Assembly (NCBI RefSeq): GCF_000426825.1
Contig: NZ_AUGC01000010.1
Span: 1-64,000, forward strand
Source: Thermonema rossianum DSM 10300
Lineage (GTDB): Bacteria > Bacteroidota > Bacteroidia > Cytophagales > Thermonemataceae
Reading direction: 5' to 3'
Length of the DNA stretch: 64,000 nt
The notes beneath the pieces were generated by a model. The model had not been told where the DNA came from. It saw only the letters and a list, made by a program, of their open reading frames with translations, and did not search any database. Below, piece after piece: positions 47,277 through 55,929 of this stretch (its first letter is position 1; each line of letters starts with the position of its first letter). The translations under genes and the position numbers were made by a program.

Positions 47277-48251
47277 ATGCACCCTCAATACACACTGCTT
47301 ACAGGAGCGACGGGTTCGATAGGACGGGCTTTTTTGGCATATCAGATGGCGAAAAAGCCCGAAACCCCCTTGATTGCCCTTAGTCGTGATGAGCAAAAGA
47401 TTTTACAATTACAGCAGCAATATCCACGCAAACAGTATCCACATCTTCGATTTGAATTAGGCGACATACGCGACCTTGCACGCATCACACAGCTTTTGGC
47501 ACAGTATCCCTGCCACGAAATAGTGCATGCTGCCGCCCTGAAGCATGTGCCTCTGGCAGAACATTACCCCGGTGAATACATACAAACCAATATAGCAGGA
47601 ACACAAAACCTGCTGACTGCTGCCCTGCAGCATGCTGTTCGCAAGATTACCTTTATCTCTACCGACAAAGCCTTTTTGGCAGCCGGCGTATATGCCGCCA
47701 CCAAGCGCTGCGCCGAACAGCTGCTGATTGCCCATGTGCAACGCACACCGGTGCCTGCCATTGGCATCTTGCGTCCCGGTAACCTCGTGAATGCACGCGG
47801 TTCGATATTTGAGCAATTGAACAGCGACAAGCAGACCTTGCGCATTACACACCCCGAAGCAAGCCGTTTCTTCTTGTCGGAGGCACAGTTGCTGCAAGCC
47901 ATAGAATATGTGCGGCATCATGCCCATGAGGGCGAAATAATCATACCCAAGATGCAGGCGGTGCGCATTGCAGATTTGGGCAGGTGGCTGAAACCGCATA
48001 CACCTCAACAAATCACGGGCTTGCGCCCCGGAGAAAAAATTCACGAGTTACTCTTTGACGAAAGCCTGCACGGGCGTGTGGCAGAAAACCGCTCATACTA
48101 CATCATATATTCTGCCCCCCCGGAGGCAGAAAGCTTGCTCCGGCACCAAGCCAAACTATTGGATACTCCACGCAGTTGTTGTTCTGCGGGGCACCTGCTG
48201 CCTTCGCTCGAAGCCTTCCGGGCTTATCTAAACCAAGCATTGCCCGTATAG
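47277..48251 (+). CDS. Nucleotide-sugar dehydratase/epimerase (extended SDR, CapD/PseB-like)
   Basis: About 324 aa. TGATGSIGRAFLAYQ (NADP-binding), HAAALKHVPLAEHYPGEYI and TNIAGTQNLLTAAL match the soluble CapD/FlaA1-type dehydratase domain. The catalytic region reads STDKAFLAAGVYAATKRCAEQ; typical members have NPTNVMGATK there, so the loop after STDKA is changed and a Tyr stands in the YxxxK position. GLRPGEKIHELLF is kept. The first ATG is at 47277; upstream TTG (47259) is unlikely. GC content returns to the genome norm in this gene. Confidence 0.75.
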   Translation: MHPQYTLLTGATGSIGRAFLAYQMAKKPETPLIALSRDEQKILQLQQQYPRKQYPHLRFELGDIRDLARITQLLAQYPCHEIVHAAALKHVPLAEHYPGEYIQTNIAGTQNLLTAALQHAVRKITFISTDKAFLAAGVYAATKRCAEQLLIAHVQRTPVPAIGILRPGNLVNARGSIFEQLNSDKQTLRITHPEASRFFLSEAQLLQAIEYVRHHAHEGEIIIPKMQAVRIADLGRWLKPHTPQQITGLRPGEKIHELLFDESLHGRVAENRSYYIIYSAPPEAESLLRHQAKLLDTPRSCCSAGHLLPSLEAFRAYLNQALPV

Positions 48252-48273
48252 GCTGCCCTTTCAATATTATTTT

Positions 48274-48281
48274 TAACTTTG
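48274..48281 (+). promoter_or_regulatory. Candidate -7 promoter element for the PLP enzyme gene
   Basis: TAACTTTG matches TAnnTTTG and is 40 bases before the start codon. A TTG at the proper distance upstream was not found. Confidence 0.4.
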
Positions 48282-48320
48282 AACCATAGGTATTCTCTCT
48301 TACTTTAAAAAACATAAGCT

Positions 48321-49484
48321 ATGAAATTCGGAACTAAAGCCATACATGCAGGCGTACACCCTGATCCCTCGACCGGGGCAGTGATGACCCCCATCTTTCA
48401 GACCTCGACCTACGCACAAGAGGCCCCCGGCGTACACAAGGGCTATGAATACTCGCGCACCCATAACCCCACCCGTGATGCCTTACAAAAAAACCTGGCG
48501 GCACTTGAAAACGGCAAATATGGCTTTGTTTTCAGCTCCGGTCTGGCAGCCACCGACACACTGATGCGCACCCTTAAACCCGGCGATGAAGTCATTGTTA
48601 CCAACGACCTGTATGGCGGCACCTACCGTCTTTTCCGGCGTGTGCATGAAACCTACGGTTTGAAGTTCCATTTTATCAACATGGAAAACGTAGCGGACGT
48701 AGAGCAATATATCAATGAAAACACACGCATGATTTGGGTAGAAACACCCACCAACCCACTCATGAAAATCATAGATATTGCTGGCGTGGCACGCATTGCC
48801 AAAAAACACGGGCTGCTGTTGACGGTGGACAACACCTTTGCTTCACCTTATTTGCAGAACCCTTTGGATTTAGGTGCTGATATTGTGATGCACTCAGTAA
48901 CCAAGTACCTTGGCGGGCACTCCGATGTGGTGATGGGCGCGTTGGTTACTTCGCACGAGGCACTTGCCGAGCAACTTGCTTTCTTACAAAATGCCGTGGG
49001 GGCTGTGCCGGGCCCCATGGACTGTTTCCTGGTTTTACGTGGCATAAAAACACTGCACCTGCGTATGCGCCAACATTGCGAAAACGGGCGCGTGATTGCC
49101 GAGTGGTTGGAACAGCATCCCGCTGTTGGTAAAGTTTATTATCCGGGCTTTGAAACGCATCCCAATCACCATGTGGCAAGAAAACAGATGAAAGACTTTG
49201 GCGGCATGGTGTCTTTTACTTTCAAAGAAGACGACATGGACTTGGCGAAGGCTTTTATGAGCAACCTGCAAGTCTTTACCTTGGCGGAGTCTTTAGGTGG
49301 GGTAGAGTCGCTCTGTTGCCACCCGGCTACCATGACCCATGCCAGCATTCCCAAAGAAGAGCGTGAAAAAGCCGGTTTGCGCGATACGCTCATTCGCTTA
49401 AGTGTGGGCGTGGAAGATGTGGAAGACCTCATTGCCGATTTGGCACAGGCAATTGAAAAAGCTTTCCAAGCTGTGAGTAAGTAA
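48321..49484 (+). CDS. Cys/Met metabolism PLP-dependent enzyme (cystathionine gamma-synthase/lyase type)
   Basis: 387 aa, full length. Opens KFGTKAIHAGVHPDPSTGAV, has YEYSRTHNPTRDALQKNLA, the PLP-binding Lys in SVTKYLGGHSDVVMGAL (about residue 195) and the C-terminal LGGVESLCCHPATMTHAS. It could act as cystathionine gamma-synthase, beta/gamma-lyase or O-acylhomoserine sulfhydrylase; sequence alone does not choose. Alone in its transcript, with a promoter candidate and a hairpin downstream. Confidence 0.92.
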   Translation: MKFGTKAIHAGVHPDPSTGAVMTPIFQTSTYAQEAPGVHKGYEYSRTHNPTRDALQKNLAALENGKYGFVFSSGLAATDTLMRTLKPGDEVIVTNDLYGGTYRLFRRVHETYGLKFHFINMENVADVEQYINENTRMIWVETPTNPLMKIIDIAGVARIAKKHGLLLTVDNTFASPYLQNPLDLGADIVMHSVTKYLGGHSDVVMGALVTSHEALAEQLAFLQNAVGAVPGPMDCFLVLRGIKTLHLRMRQHCENGRVIAEWLEQHPAVGKVYYPGFETHPNHHVARKQMKDFGGMVSFTFKEDDMDLAKAFMSNLQVFTLAESLGGVESLCCHPATMTHASIPKEEREKAGLRDTLIRLSVGVEDVEDLIADLAQAIEKAFQAVSK

Positions 49485-49520
49485 CTTTTGTTATAAAAAT
49501 TTGATTTTTAATTAAATATG

Positions 49521-49551
49521 TTGGGCTGCTGCAATTATTTCAGCAGCCCAA
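49521..49551 (+). terminator. Probable terminator hairpin
   Basis: TTGGGCTGCTG (49521-49531) and CAGCAGCCCAA (49541-49551) are exact inverted repeats with a 9-base loop. The T-run after it is weak (TGCTTTTGG). It lies 37 bases after the PLP-enzyme stop. Confidence 0.65.
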
Positions 49552-49614
49552 TGCTTTTGGCACGCCCTTTGCCTAAAAGCATAAGCATGTTTTACATTTA
49601 AATTTTTAAAAATT

Positions 49615-50175
49615 ATGAAAAACCTGTTCTTAAGTTTGTTTTTGGTGGCGCTTAGCCTTGGTGGGTTTGCCCAAACGGAAAAAAGAAATGTAATCAAGAC
49701 GAACTTACTCAGTCCTTTTCTGAGTGCGGCTCATCTCAACTATGAGCGTGGTTTGAGCGACAAAACGAGTGCCCAGCTTGGTTTGATGTATCTTTTTGGG
49801 GTGAACCAAGGCGATACCAAGTTCAATGGTTTTGGCATTACGCCCGAGTTCCGTTTCTATCCTTCCGGCAATGCCGTACAAGGCTTCTTTTTGGCTCTTT
49901 CGCCACGTTATCAGAGCTACAACCTCGAAGCTACGATAAGTGACGACAACGGCAACTCCAACACTTCCAAGGCTACATTGAGCTCTGTAGGTGCCGGCTT
50001 GCTTATTGGTAGCCAGTGGCATTTTGGCAAATCCGTAACACTTGAACTTTATGGTGGACCCTCGTACAACGTTGGCAACGTAAAGGTAGAAAGCGGCAGT
50101 GAAGATGATTTCAACACCGGTTTGGGAAGCGGCTTTGGCTTGCGTTTTGGCTTGATGCTCGGCTTTGCATTCTAA
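49615..50175 (+). CDS. DUF3575-type outer-membrane beta-barrel protein
   Basis: 186 aa. Signal peptide ending near GGFAQ. The start of the mature chain, NVIKTNLLSPFLSAAHLNYE, is the DUF3575 hallmark; glycine- and aromatic-rich strands (GITPEFRFYPSG, FLALSPRYQSY) and the terminal FGLRFGLMLGFAF (aromatic C-terminus) fit a small outer-membrane barrel. Role unknown. Confidence 0.8.
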   Translation: MKNLFLSLFLVALSLGGFAQTEKRNVIKTNLLSPFLSAAHLNYERGLSDKTSAQLGLMYLFGVNQGDTKFNGFGITPEFRFYPSGNAVQGFFLALSPRYQSYNLEATISDDNGNSNTSKATLSSVGAGLLIGSQWHFGKSVTLELYGGPSYNVGNVKVESGSEDDFNTGLGSGFGLRFGLMLGFAF

Positions 50176-50201
50176 ACATAGCGTGAAGCTTGTTATTTAA
50201 G

Positions 50202-50242
50202 CTTTGGGGCAATGTGGCAACATATTGTCCCAAAGTCATTTT
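50202..50242 (+). terminator. Terminator hairpin after the DUF3575 gene
   Basis: CTTTGGGGCAAT (50202-50213) pairs with ATTGTCCCAAAG (50224-50235), one G-T pair in the stem, and TCATTTTTATG follows. The rest of 50176-50475 holds nothing else I can support. Confidence 0.65.
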
Positions 50243-50475
50243 TATGAAGCAAAGTAAAATACCGTGCAAATACTTTTTTAGTAGATTGAAAGCCGTGCGG
50301 TAGTATATCTTTGTGTGTGTAATGGTCTCTTAATCTAATTTCAACTTTACTCATTTTTTCACTCTTCCCATAATTTAGCTTTGGGAAAGTATTCCGGGGC
50401 ACTGCTAATAAAAAATGGTAGCATTGGCATAATGCCCCCATTTTTGGCAAAATTTCATCCAACGTTGCCATCTCT

Positions 50476-51282
50476 TCATACTGCTATCATGCCGGTTGCC
50501 GGTCCGGAACACATCTTTAAACCTTCTGCTACTTGGACTTTATCTTTGGGTTTGACGCGTTTTTGAACATTTCTCTGCAAATGAATTGAGCATAATTGTT
50601 GGGATGAAGGAAATTTTTTTCCATATGGCATCCTCTGTTGAAGAACACGACTTTTTAGCTCGTCAAAAACATCCTCCCATGCCTGAGCACTTTCAGTAGG
50701 GGAATTGACAGTGCCCAATACCTGCCGTGAGCGATCTTTTCGAACACCTAATATCGTATAATAGGCCTCTTTGTTTACGTGATCCGCTTTTCGGGTGTAT
50801 ATAAAAGTTGCGTCAATCAGAATGATGGGGTAATATGATTTCAATGGCCGGCTTGACCACGCCTGAACCTCCGACCGGGCATACTCAAACAACCGGCTGA
50901 TTTGACTTGCTCTATTGTTTTCCATAAATGTCTCCAAATATCTCCCCAACCTGTTCGGTAGTGAGCCCCGCACCACACAAGTTAAATTCCGGTTTGCGGG
51001 CTTCTTCTTCCCGGTTACGCAACAATGCCAAAAGTATAGGATAGAAATTCCCCCGGCGACTGCGCAGCACTCTTAGTTCCGGTAGTTTTCCTTGTCCAAA
51101 GGTCTTGCGATAGCGGTGTCCATTGCTCATATCATCTTCTTTTTTTGTTATGGAGTTCACCTTCAGCCCGCATGCTCGCTTCAAAGCTGATTTTTTAAAC
51201 CTCTTGGAAATCATTCTTTTTTTAAAGCAGGTTCTCCTAAGGTTTTCGCAACTTTCTCTTGTGTAAAATTTAGATTTTTCAT
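50476..51282 (-). pseudogene. IS256-family (mutator type) transposase remnant
   Basis: Three reading-frame pieces can be joined on the minus strand. The ATG at 51282 starts MKNLNFTQEKVAKTLGEPAL and stops early at an A7 run; the frame then shifts to 50912-51214 (ELRVLRSRRGNFYPILLALL, TTEQVGEIFGDIYG), then to 50476-50976 (PIILIDATFIYTRKADHVNK with the first catalytic Asp, ESAQAWEDVFDELKSRVL, QLCSIHLQRNVQKRV). The second catalytic Asp region is deleted and the C-terminal third is missing, so it is inactive. It marks the left edge of the AT-rich island; clear terminal repeats were not found. Confidence 0.8.
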
Positions 51283-51491
51283 CGTCTATTGTTATTGTTT
51301 TTTAATGTTTACATTTTCAAATTTAGAAATGTTCAACTTTACACACTTTTTGGGATAGTATCTCTTATGAATATATGGATGATAGTCAAAAATTTGAAAA
51401 AAGGATTATTTGATTTTTATGAAGTATGTTTTTTTGTATTTTTAATTGGGCTTAAATCGATAAATGTATTTAGATTTTAATCAAATTTTCT

Positions 51492-52799
51492 ATGCATATC
51501 TTAAAAATCATACATGGTTATCCGCCTTATTATAATGCGGGTTCAGAAGTTTACAGCCAATCTATATGCAATGAACTGTCTAAGAAACATAAGGTTACCG
51601 TAGTGACACGCGAAGAAAACCCTTATCTACCTGATTTCCATGTTCGCTATGAAAAAAGCCATGAAAACCTTCAGTTCTTTTATGTGAACATGGCACAAGG
51701 TAAAGATGGCTTCAGGCATAAAGAATTAGATGCTGCTTTTGCTCAAATACTCCTTAAGCAAAAACCTGATATTGCTCATGTAGGACATCTTAATCATCTT
51801 TCTACGGGCATCATTGATGTACTGAATGTCCATGGAATACCCATTGTTTTTACCCTGCACGATTTTTGGCTGATGTGTCCAAGAGGACAATTCCTTCAAA
51901 GAAACTCTTGTGGTACCAAAGTTTGGGAGTTATGCGATAAACAAGAAGATAAAAAATGTGCAACCATTTGTTACAGTCCTTATTTCACAGGTATTCCCGA
52001 ATTAGAAGAACAAGACATTGCATATTGGACAAACTGGATAAATGCACGAATGAAAGAAACTAAAGCTATTATCTCAAAAACAGACCTTTTTATTGCGCCT
52101 TCAAAATATTTACTTAACCGCTTCGTAAATGAATTTCATGTTCCCAAAGATAAAATCATCTATTTAGATTATGGTTTCCCTTTACACTATCTTACTCCCA
52201 CTATCCACAAAAAATCTAATGAAGTTTTTACTTTTGGTTACATTGGCACACATATCCCTGCCAAAGGTGTCAACTTGGTTATTGAAGCATTTAATCAATT
52301 ACAATTGCCTGCAAAACTCTTAATCTGGGGCTATAAAGATGAACAAAGTTCCAATGCTTTAAGGCAACAAGCCGCTACCAACCCTAATATTGAATTTAAA
52401 GGAAAGTACATCAACCAAAACCTGGCCGATGAAGTATTTTCCCAAATAGATTGTATCGTCGTTCCAAGTATATGGACAGAGAACTCTCCTTTGGTGATTC
52501 ATGAAGCCCAAGCATGCCGTATTCCTGTAATTACTGCGAATGTAGGAGGAATGGCTGAATATGTGCAAGATGGTGTCAATGGCTTACTCTTTGAACATCG
52601 TAATGTCAAATCCTTATTACAAAAAATGCAGTATGCTGTCCAGAATCCTAATATCATGAAACAGCTCGGAAAACGAGGATATCTGTATTCTGAAGACGGA
52701 CAAGTTCCTGATATCCAAAGTCATTGTAGAGAATTAGAAAAAATTTACGAAAGCCTAATAGAAAAAAAACTATGCAAAAGTTGTCTCTCTGGCGAATAA
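51492..52799 (+). CDS. GT4 family glycosyltransferase
   Basis: 435 aa, GT-B fold. N-terminal IIHGYPPYYNAGSEVYSQSI, FTLHDFWLMCPRGQFL, and the C-terminal donor-binding part FTFGYIGTHIPAKGVNLVIEA and VVPSIWTENSPLVIHEAQAC with the EX7E-type Glu. Cys residues cluster near 140-165 (SCGTKVWELC, KKCATICYSP), a feature of some surface-glycan GT4 enzymes. Strongly AT-rich. Its end overlaps the radical SAM gene by 28 bases, so the two are coupled. Confidence 0.88.
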   Translation: MHILKIIHGYPPYYNAGSEVYSQSICNELSKKHKVTVVTREENPYLPDFHVRYEKSHENLQFFYVNMAQGKDGFRHKELDAAFAQILLKQKPDIAHVGHLNHLSTGIIDVLNVHGIPIVFTLHDFWLMCPRGQFLQRNSCGTKVWELCDKQEDKKCATICYSPYFTGIPELEEQDIAYWTNWINARMKETKAIISKTDLFIAPSKYLLNRFVNEFHVPKDKIIYLDYGFPLHYLTPTIHKKSNEVFTFGYIGTHIPAKGVNLVIEAFNQLQLPAKLLIWGYKDEQSSNALRQQAATNPNIEFKGKYINQNLADEVFSQIDCIVVPSIWTENSPLVIHEAQACRIPVITANVGGMAEYVQDGVNGLLFEHRNVKSLLQKMQYAVQNPNIMKQLGKRGYLYSEDGQVPDIQSHCRELEKIYESLIEKKLCKSCLSGE

Positions 52800-53800
52800 C
52801 ATTAGATACCAATCCTGAGGATTGTAACTTTCATTGTATCATGTGCGAAGAGCACAGTCCTTTTTCGGATTATATTCGTAAAAAACTTAACGGAAAGCGA
52901 AGGCGCATGCCTAAAGAGTGGTTAGAGCCAATCTTTAAGCAGGCGCAAAAACTGGGTGTAAAAGAGATTATCCCTTCCACGATGGGCGAACCCTTAATTT
53001 ACAGACATTTTGACACTATTGTAGAGTTTTGTTACAAGTATAACATAAAAATGAATCTTACTACCAATGGCAGTTTTCCTTCAGTGAATGGAAGAACTGT
53101 AGAAGAATGGGCAAAATGGATTGTTCCTATCACTACGGATGTAAAATTTAGTTGGAACGGTGCTAAAAAGGAAACAGACGAAAAGGTCATGATCGGCAAA
53201 AACTTTGAAAAAAGCTTACAAAATGTAAAAACTTTCATCAATATTCGTGATGAACACTATCAAAAAACAGGACATTACTGCCGTGTAACTTTTCAACTCA
53301 CTTTTATGCGAAACAACATGCACGAATTGCCGGATATTGTGCGTTTAGCTGCAGAATTAGGTGTAGACAGAGTGAAAGGACATCATCTATGGGCACATTT
53401 TGAAGAAATTAAACACTTATCTGTTAAAGTAAGCCCCGAAAGCATAGTACAATGGAATCAATATGTAGAAGAGGCGTATCAGGTACGAGAAAAATTCTTA
53501 AGACCCAACGGACAAAAAGTACTGTTGGAACAAATATTTCCCTTACAACCTGAAGAGCAACATGAAGTTCCAGAACATTATGAATGCCCATTTCTAAATA
53601 AAGAACTTTGGATTTCTGCTGAAGGAGTTATTTCCCCTTGCTGTGCACCGGATGAACAGCGTAAGACGTTAGGATATTTTGGCAATATCCAGGATACCAC
53701 TCTTGAAGAAGTATTACAGAGTGAATCCTATCAAAACCTTGTAAAAAACTATAAAAAAATGGATTTATGTAAAACTTGTAATATGCGAAAACCTAAATAG
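52772..53800 (+). CDS. Radical SAM protein with a SPASM domain
   Basis: 342 aa. The [4Fe-4S] motif CX3CX2C is at residues 18-25 (DCNFHCIMCEEHSP). The SAM-binding GEPLIYRHFD is present. The C-terminal SPASM Cys set is CPFLNKELWISAEG, SPCCAPDEQ and CKTCNMRKP. SPASM enzymes modify peptides or, in some surface-glycan clusters, sugars or polyols. No precursor peptide gene is seen beside it; the overlapping GT4 gene points to a glycan-linked job, by inference. Confidence 0.88.
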   Translation: MQKLSLWRITLDTNPEDCNFHCIMCEEHSPFSDYIRKKLNGKRRRMPKEWLEPIFKQAQKLGVKEIIPSTMGEPLIYRHFDTIVEFCYKYNIKMNLTTNGSFPSVNGRTVEEWAKWIVPITTDVKFSWNGAKKETDEKVMIGKNFEKSLQNVKTFINIRDEHYQKTGHYCRVTFQLTFMRNNMHELPDIVRLAAELGVDRVKGHHLWAHFEEIKHLSVKVSPESIVQWNQYVEEAYQVREKFLRPNGQKVLLEQIFPLQPEEQHEVPEHYECPFLNKELWISAEGVISPCCAPDEQRKTLGYFGNIQDTTLEEVLQSESYQNLVKNYKKMDLCKTCNMRKPK

Positions 53801-53823
53801 AACAAATTAAGAGATGAATTACA

Positions 53824-54487
53824 ATGAATACTAGAAAAGTCACATTTGTTTCTGGTTTATACTTTTACAGAAGAAATGGTAAAGTTAGTTATCCAGATAA
53901 AGTTATTCAAGAGATTGATAAATCATTGCAATTAAATTACTGGTATAGACAAGAACTTATTTTTTATGCAGACACGAAGGAAATGGCAAAAGTTTTATCC
54001 GATAAAGGATTATACGTACATAAAGTTTTTGATGACGCACCGAATGAAATAAAGTTTAATGCTGCTCACAAAATGAAGCATTGGATAATTTTGAATGCCG
54101 TAAAGGAATTTAATGATGTAGTTTGGTTAGATTGGGATACATATTCATTAAATTTATAAATAAATGTTTTAGTTCTGAACACCCAAAATTTACATACATT
54201 AAAAATATTGGGCAACCATTAACTGTTCCGTTTATTACTTAAATAAATGCTACGTACCACTAATGGAAAAGAGTTTTAAGTCAGTTGTATCTGAACCTAA
54301 TGATGAACTCTTATGGAAGTCTGTTTTACCAGAAAATATATGCTCCTTAAGTGAATATTGGTTAGATGATTTTGTGATAAATATCTGTGATGATGCAGAT
54401 TTTCAGAACATAACAAGTAATACATATTTTTTGCATCTAAAAAACTTTAACATGCTAAGCCTTATTAATAAATTTCAAATAACATGA
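53824..54487 (+). pseudogene. Frameshifted gene with a DWD motif, possible glycosyltransferase
   Basis: The first frame (111 aa, 53824-54159) has an N-terminal TFVSGLYFYRRNG and ends at VVWLDWDTYSLNL. A different frame continues with INKCFSSEHPKFTYIKNIG up to about 54240, and a third carries YVPLMEKSFKSVV and ends LHLKNFNMLSLINKFQIT. Joined, they give about 220 residues of one protein with acidic DWD near the middle, like the DxD of small GT-A enzymes. Two one-base changes near 54155 and 54235 break it, either true decay or sequence error. The stop overlaps the next start (ATGA). Confidence 0.7.
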
Positions 54488-55929
54488 TTGATATGAGGCA
54501 GCTTGAAACAATTGAAAGATTGAGAGCCATATTTTCTAGTCATAAAGGAGTTCAAGTAGCTTTACTTTACGGTTCATTTGGAAGAAACGAGGCAAATCCA
54601 AATTCAGATATTGATATTCAAATTTTGGTAGATGGGAGTTTTGAAGCTGAAAATTTAGTTGATATTCTGAAAAATGAATTCAAAGATAAAATTCGTTATA
54701 TCACACATGTGATTTTGAAAAATAAAATTGTAGCTTATTTTAACCATCAACCTAAAATTGAAATTCAAATTTGTAATGATATTGACGAAATCAATAGAAA
54801 CTATCTAGGATCAGAAATTACAAACATTGAACAAACTATCCTTTTTGCAAATAACTATTGGGAGGAAAAAATCAGGAATTATCTGCACACAATAACTAAA
54901 AATTATAATCTTGAGAAAGAGAAGAAAGGTATATATGATAGAGCATTAGAACTAATAGATAAATTTATTTATGAATTTGAGAATTGTTCAGCGATGCACC
55001 GTAGAAGTGATGCCTATAAGTTTTATTTTTTCTATAATATTGCTTTGCATGTGGCTGTACAACTTAAGCATCTTTCAACAGGAGATATTAAATATAATTT
55101 TTTACCAAAATATTTTGTTGTCAATTCACTAACGGAGCAAGAACGAAATCCTTTTTATGAGTTAAAAGGGACTTTATATTTACCTGAAGCAAATGTCCAA
55201 AAGAGAAAATTATTAGAGTTTTTTTATTCGTCCATTAAAACGCTTGTAAACAAAGAAAAACAAGATGAAGTAGAACAACTTCTAGAATGGATTTATGAAC
55301 GTGATTTCTTTTGGAATTTTAGAGATATAAGCACTTATAATCCAAAAATCAAAAGTAGAGTTATTTATCGAAGTGCAACATTGAGTTTATTTCAGAATGA
55401 AAGTCGCTTTCAAGAATTACTCAATAAAAAGAATATTAAAACTATTATTGACTTACGAGCAGACAAAGAAATTGCCGAGTCCCCCTATAATGATAACACT
55501 CTTTCGAAAATTAATTATGTTATGGCACAATTAGACCCTTGGAACCAACCTGAATGGTTTAAGGAAAAGTATAATTATGGTACAAATGAAGAAATTGCTT
55601 ATCGTTTCTTCATAATCGGATGTAAGGATAAAATTAAGAAAGCAATTGAAGCAATTATTAATGCAGAAGATGCGGTTGTTGTTCATTGTTTTGCAGGAAA
55701 AGATAGGACTGGTATTTTTGTCTCTTTACTTCATTTGCTCGTAGATACACCTATGGAAATAATATATACCGATTATTTGGCAAGTGAAATTGATGTTAAA
55801 CCTTATCGTTTAGAAATGGTGTTGAATATCATCAATGAACATGGAGGAATTGTACCCTATTTGATGGACTGCGGACTCCATGAAACACAAATTGAACAAC
55901 TGAAATATAAGCTATTAAATGGAAACTAA
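54484..55929 (+). CDS. Fusion of a minimal nucleotidyltransferase and a tyrosine phosphatase-like domain
   Basis: 481 aa. The N-terminal pol-beta-like nucleotidyltransferase has LLYGSFGRNEANPNSDIDIQ (Gly30-Ser31, Asp42 and Asp44) and a third acidic residue at about Glu93. A helical middle region of about 180 aa follows. From about residue 278 comes a Y_phosphatase3-like domain: NFRDISTYNPKIKSRVIYRS, IIDLRADKE, and the catalytic P-loop HCFAGKDRTG (His401-Cys402 to Arg408) with TDYLASEIDVKPYR. Both active sites look intact. It overlaps the broken gene before it and the methyltransferase after it. No known pathway with this fusion is recognised. Confidence 0.85.
   Translation: MIDMRQLETIERLRAIFSSHKGVQVALLYGSFGRNEANPNSDIDIQILVDGSFEAENLVDILKNEFKDKIRYITHVILKNKIVAYFNHQPKIEIQICNDIDEINRNYLGSEITNIEQTILFANNYWEEKIRNYLHTITKNYNLEKEKKGIYDRALELIDKFIYEFENCSAMHRRSDAYKFYFFYNIALHVAVQLKHLSTGDIKYNFLPKYFVVNSLTEQERNPFYELKGTLYLPEANVQKRKLLEFFYSSIKTLVNKEKQDEVEQLLEWIYERDFFWNFRDISTYNPKIKSRVIYRSATLSLFQNESRFQELLNKKNIKTIIDLRADKEIAESPYNDNTLSKINYVMAQLDPWNQPEWFKEKYNYGTNEEIAYRFFIIGCKDKIKKAIEAIINAEDAVVVHCFAGKDRTGIFVSLLHLLVDTPMEIIYTDYLASEIDVKPYRLEMVLNIINEHGGIVPYLMDCGLHETQIEQLKYKLLNGN

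Noticed and set aside
51289-51480. 63-codon frame before the GT4 gene
   Set aside because: It starts with TTG, is very hydrophobic from AT-rich DNA, and has no RBS or homologue I can name. It may be only leftover IS flank.
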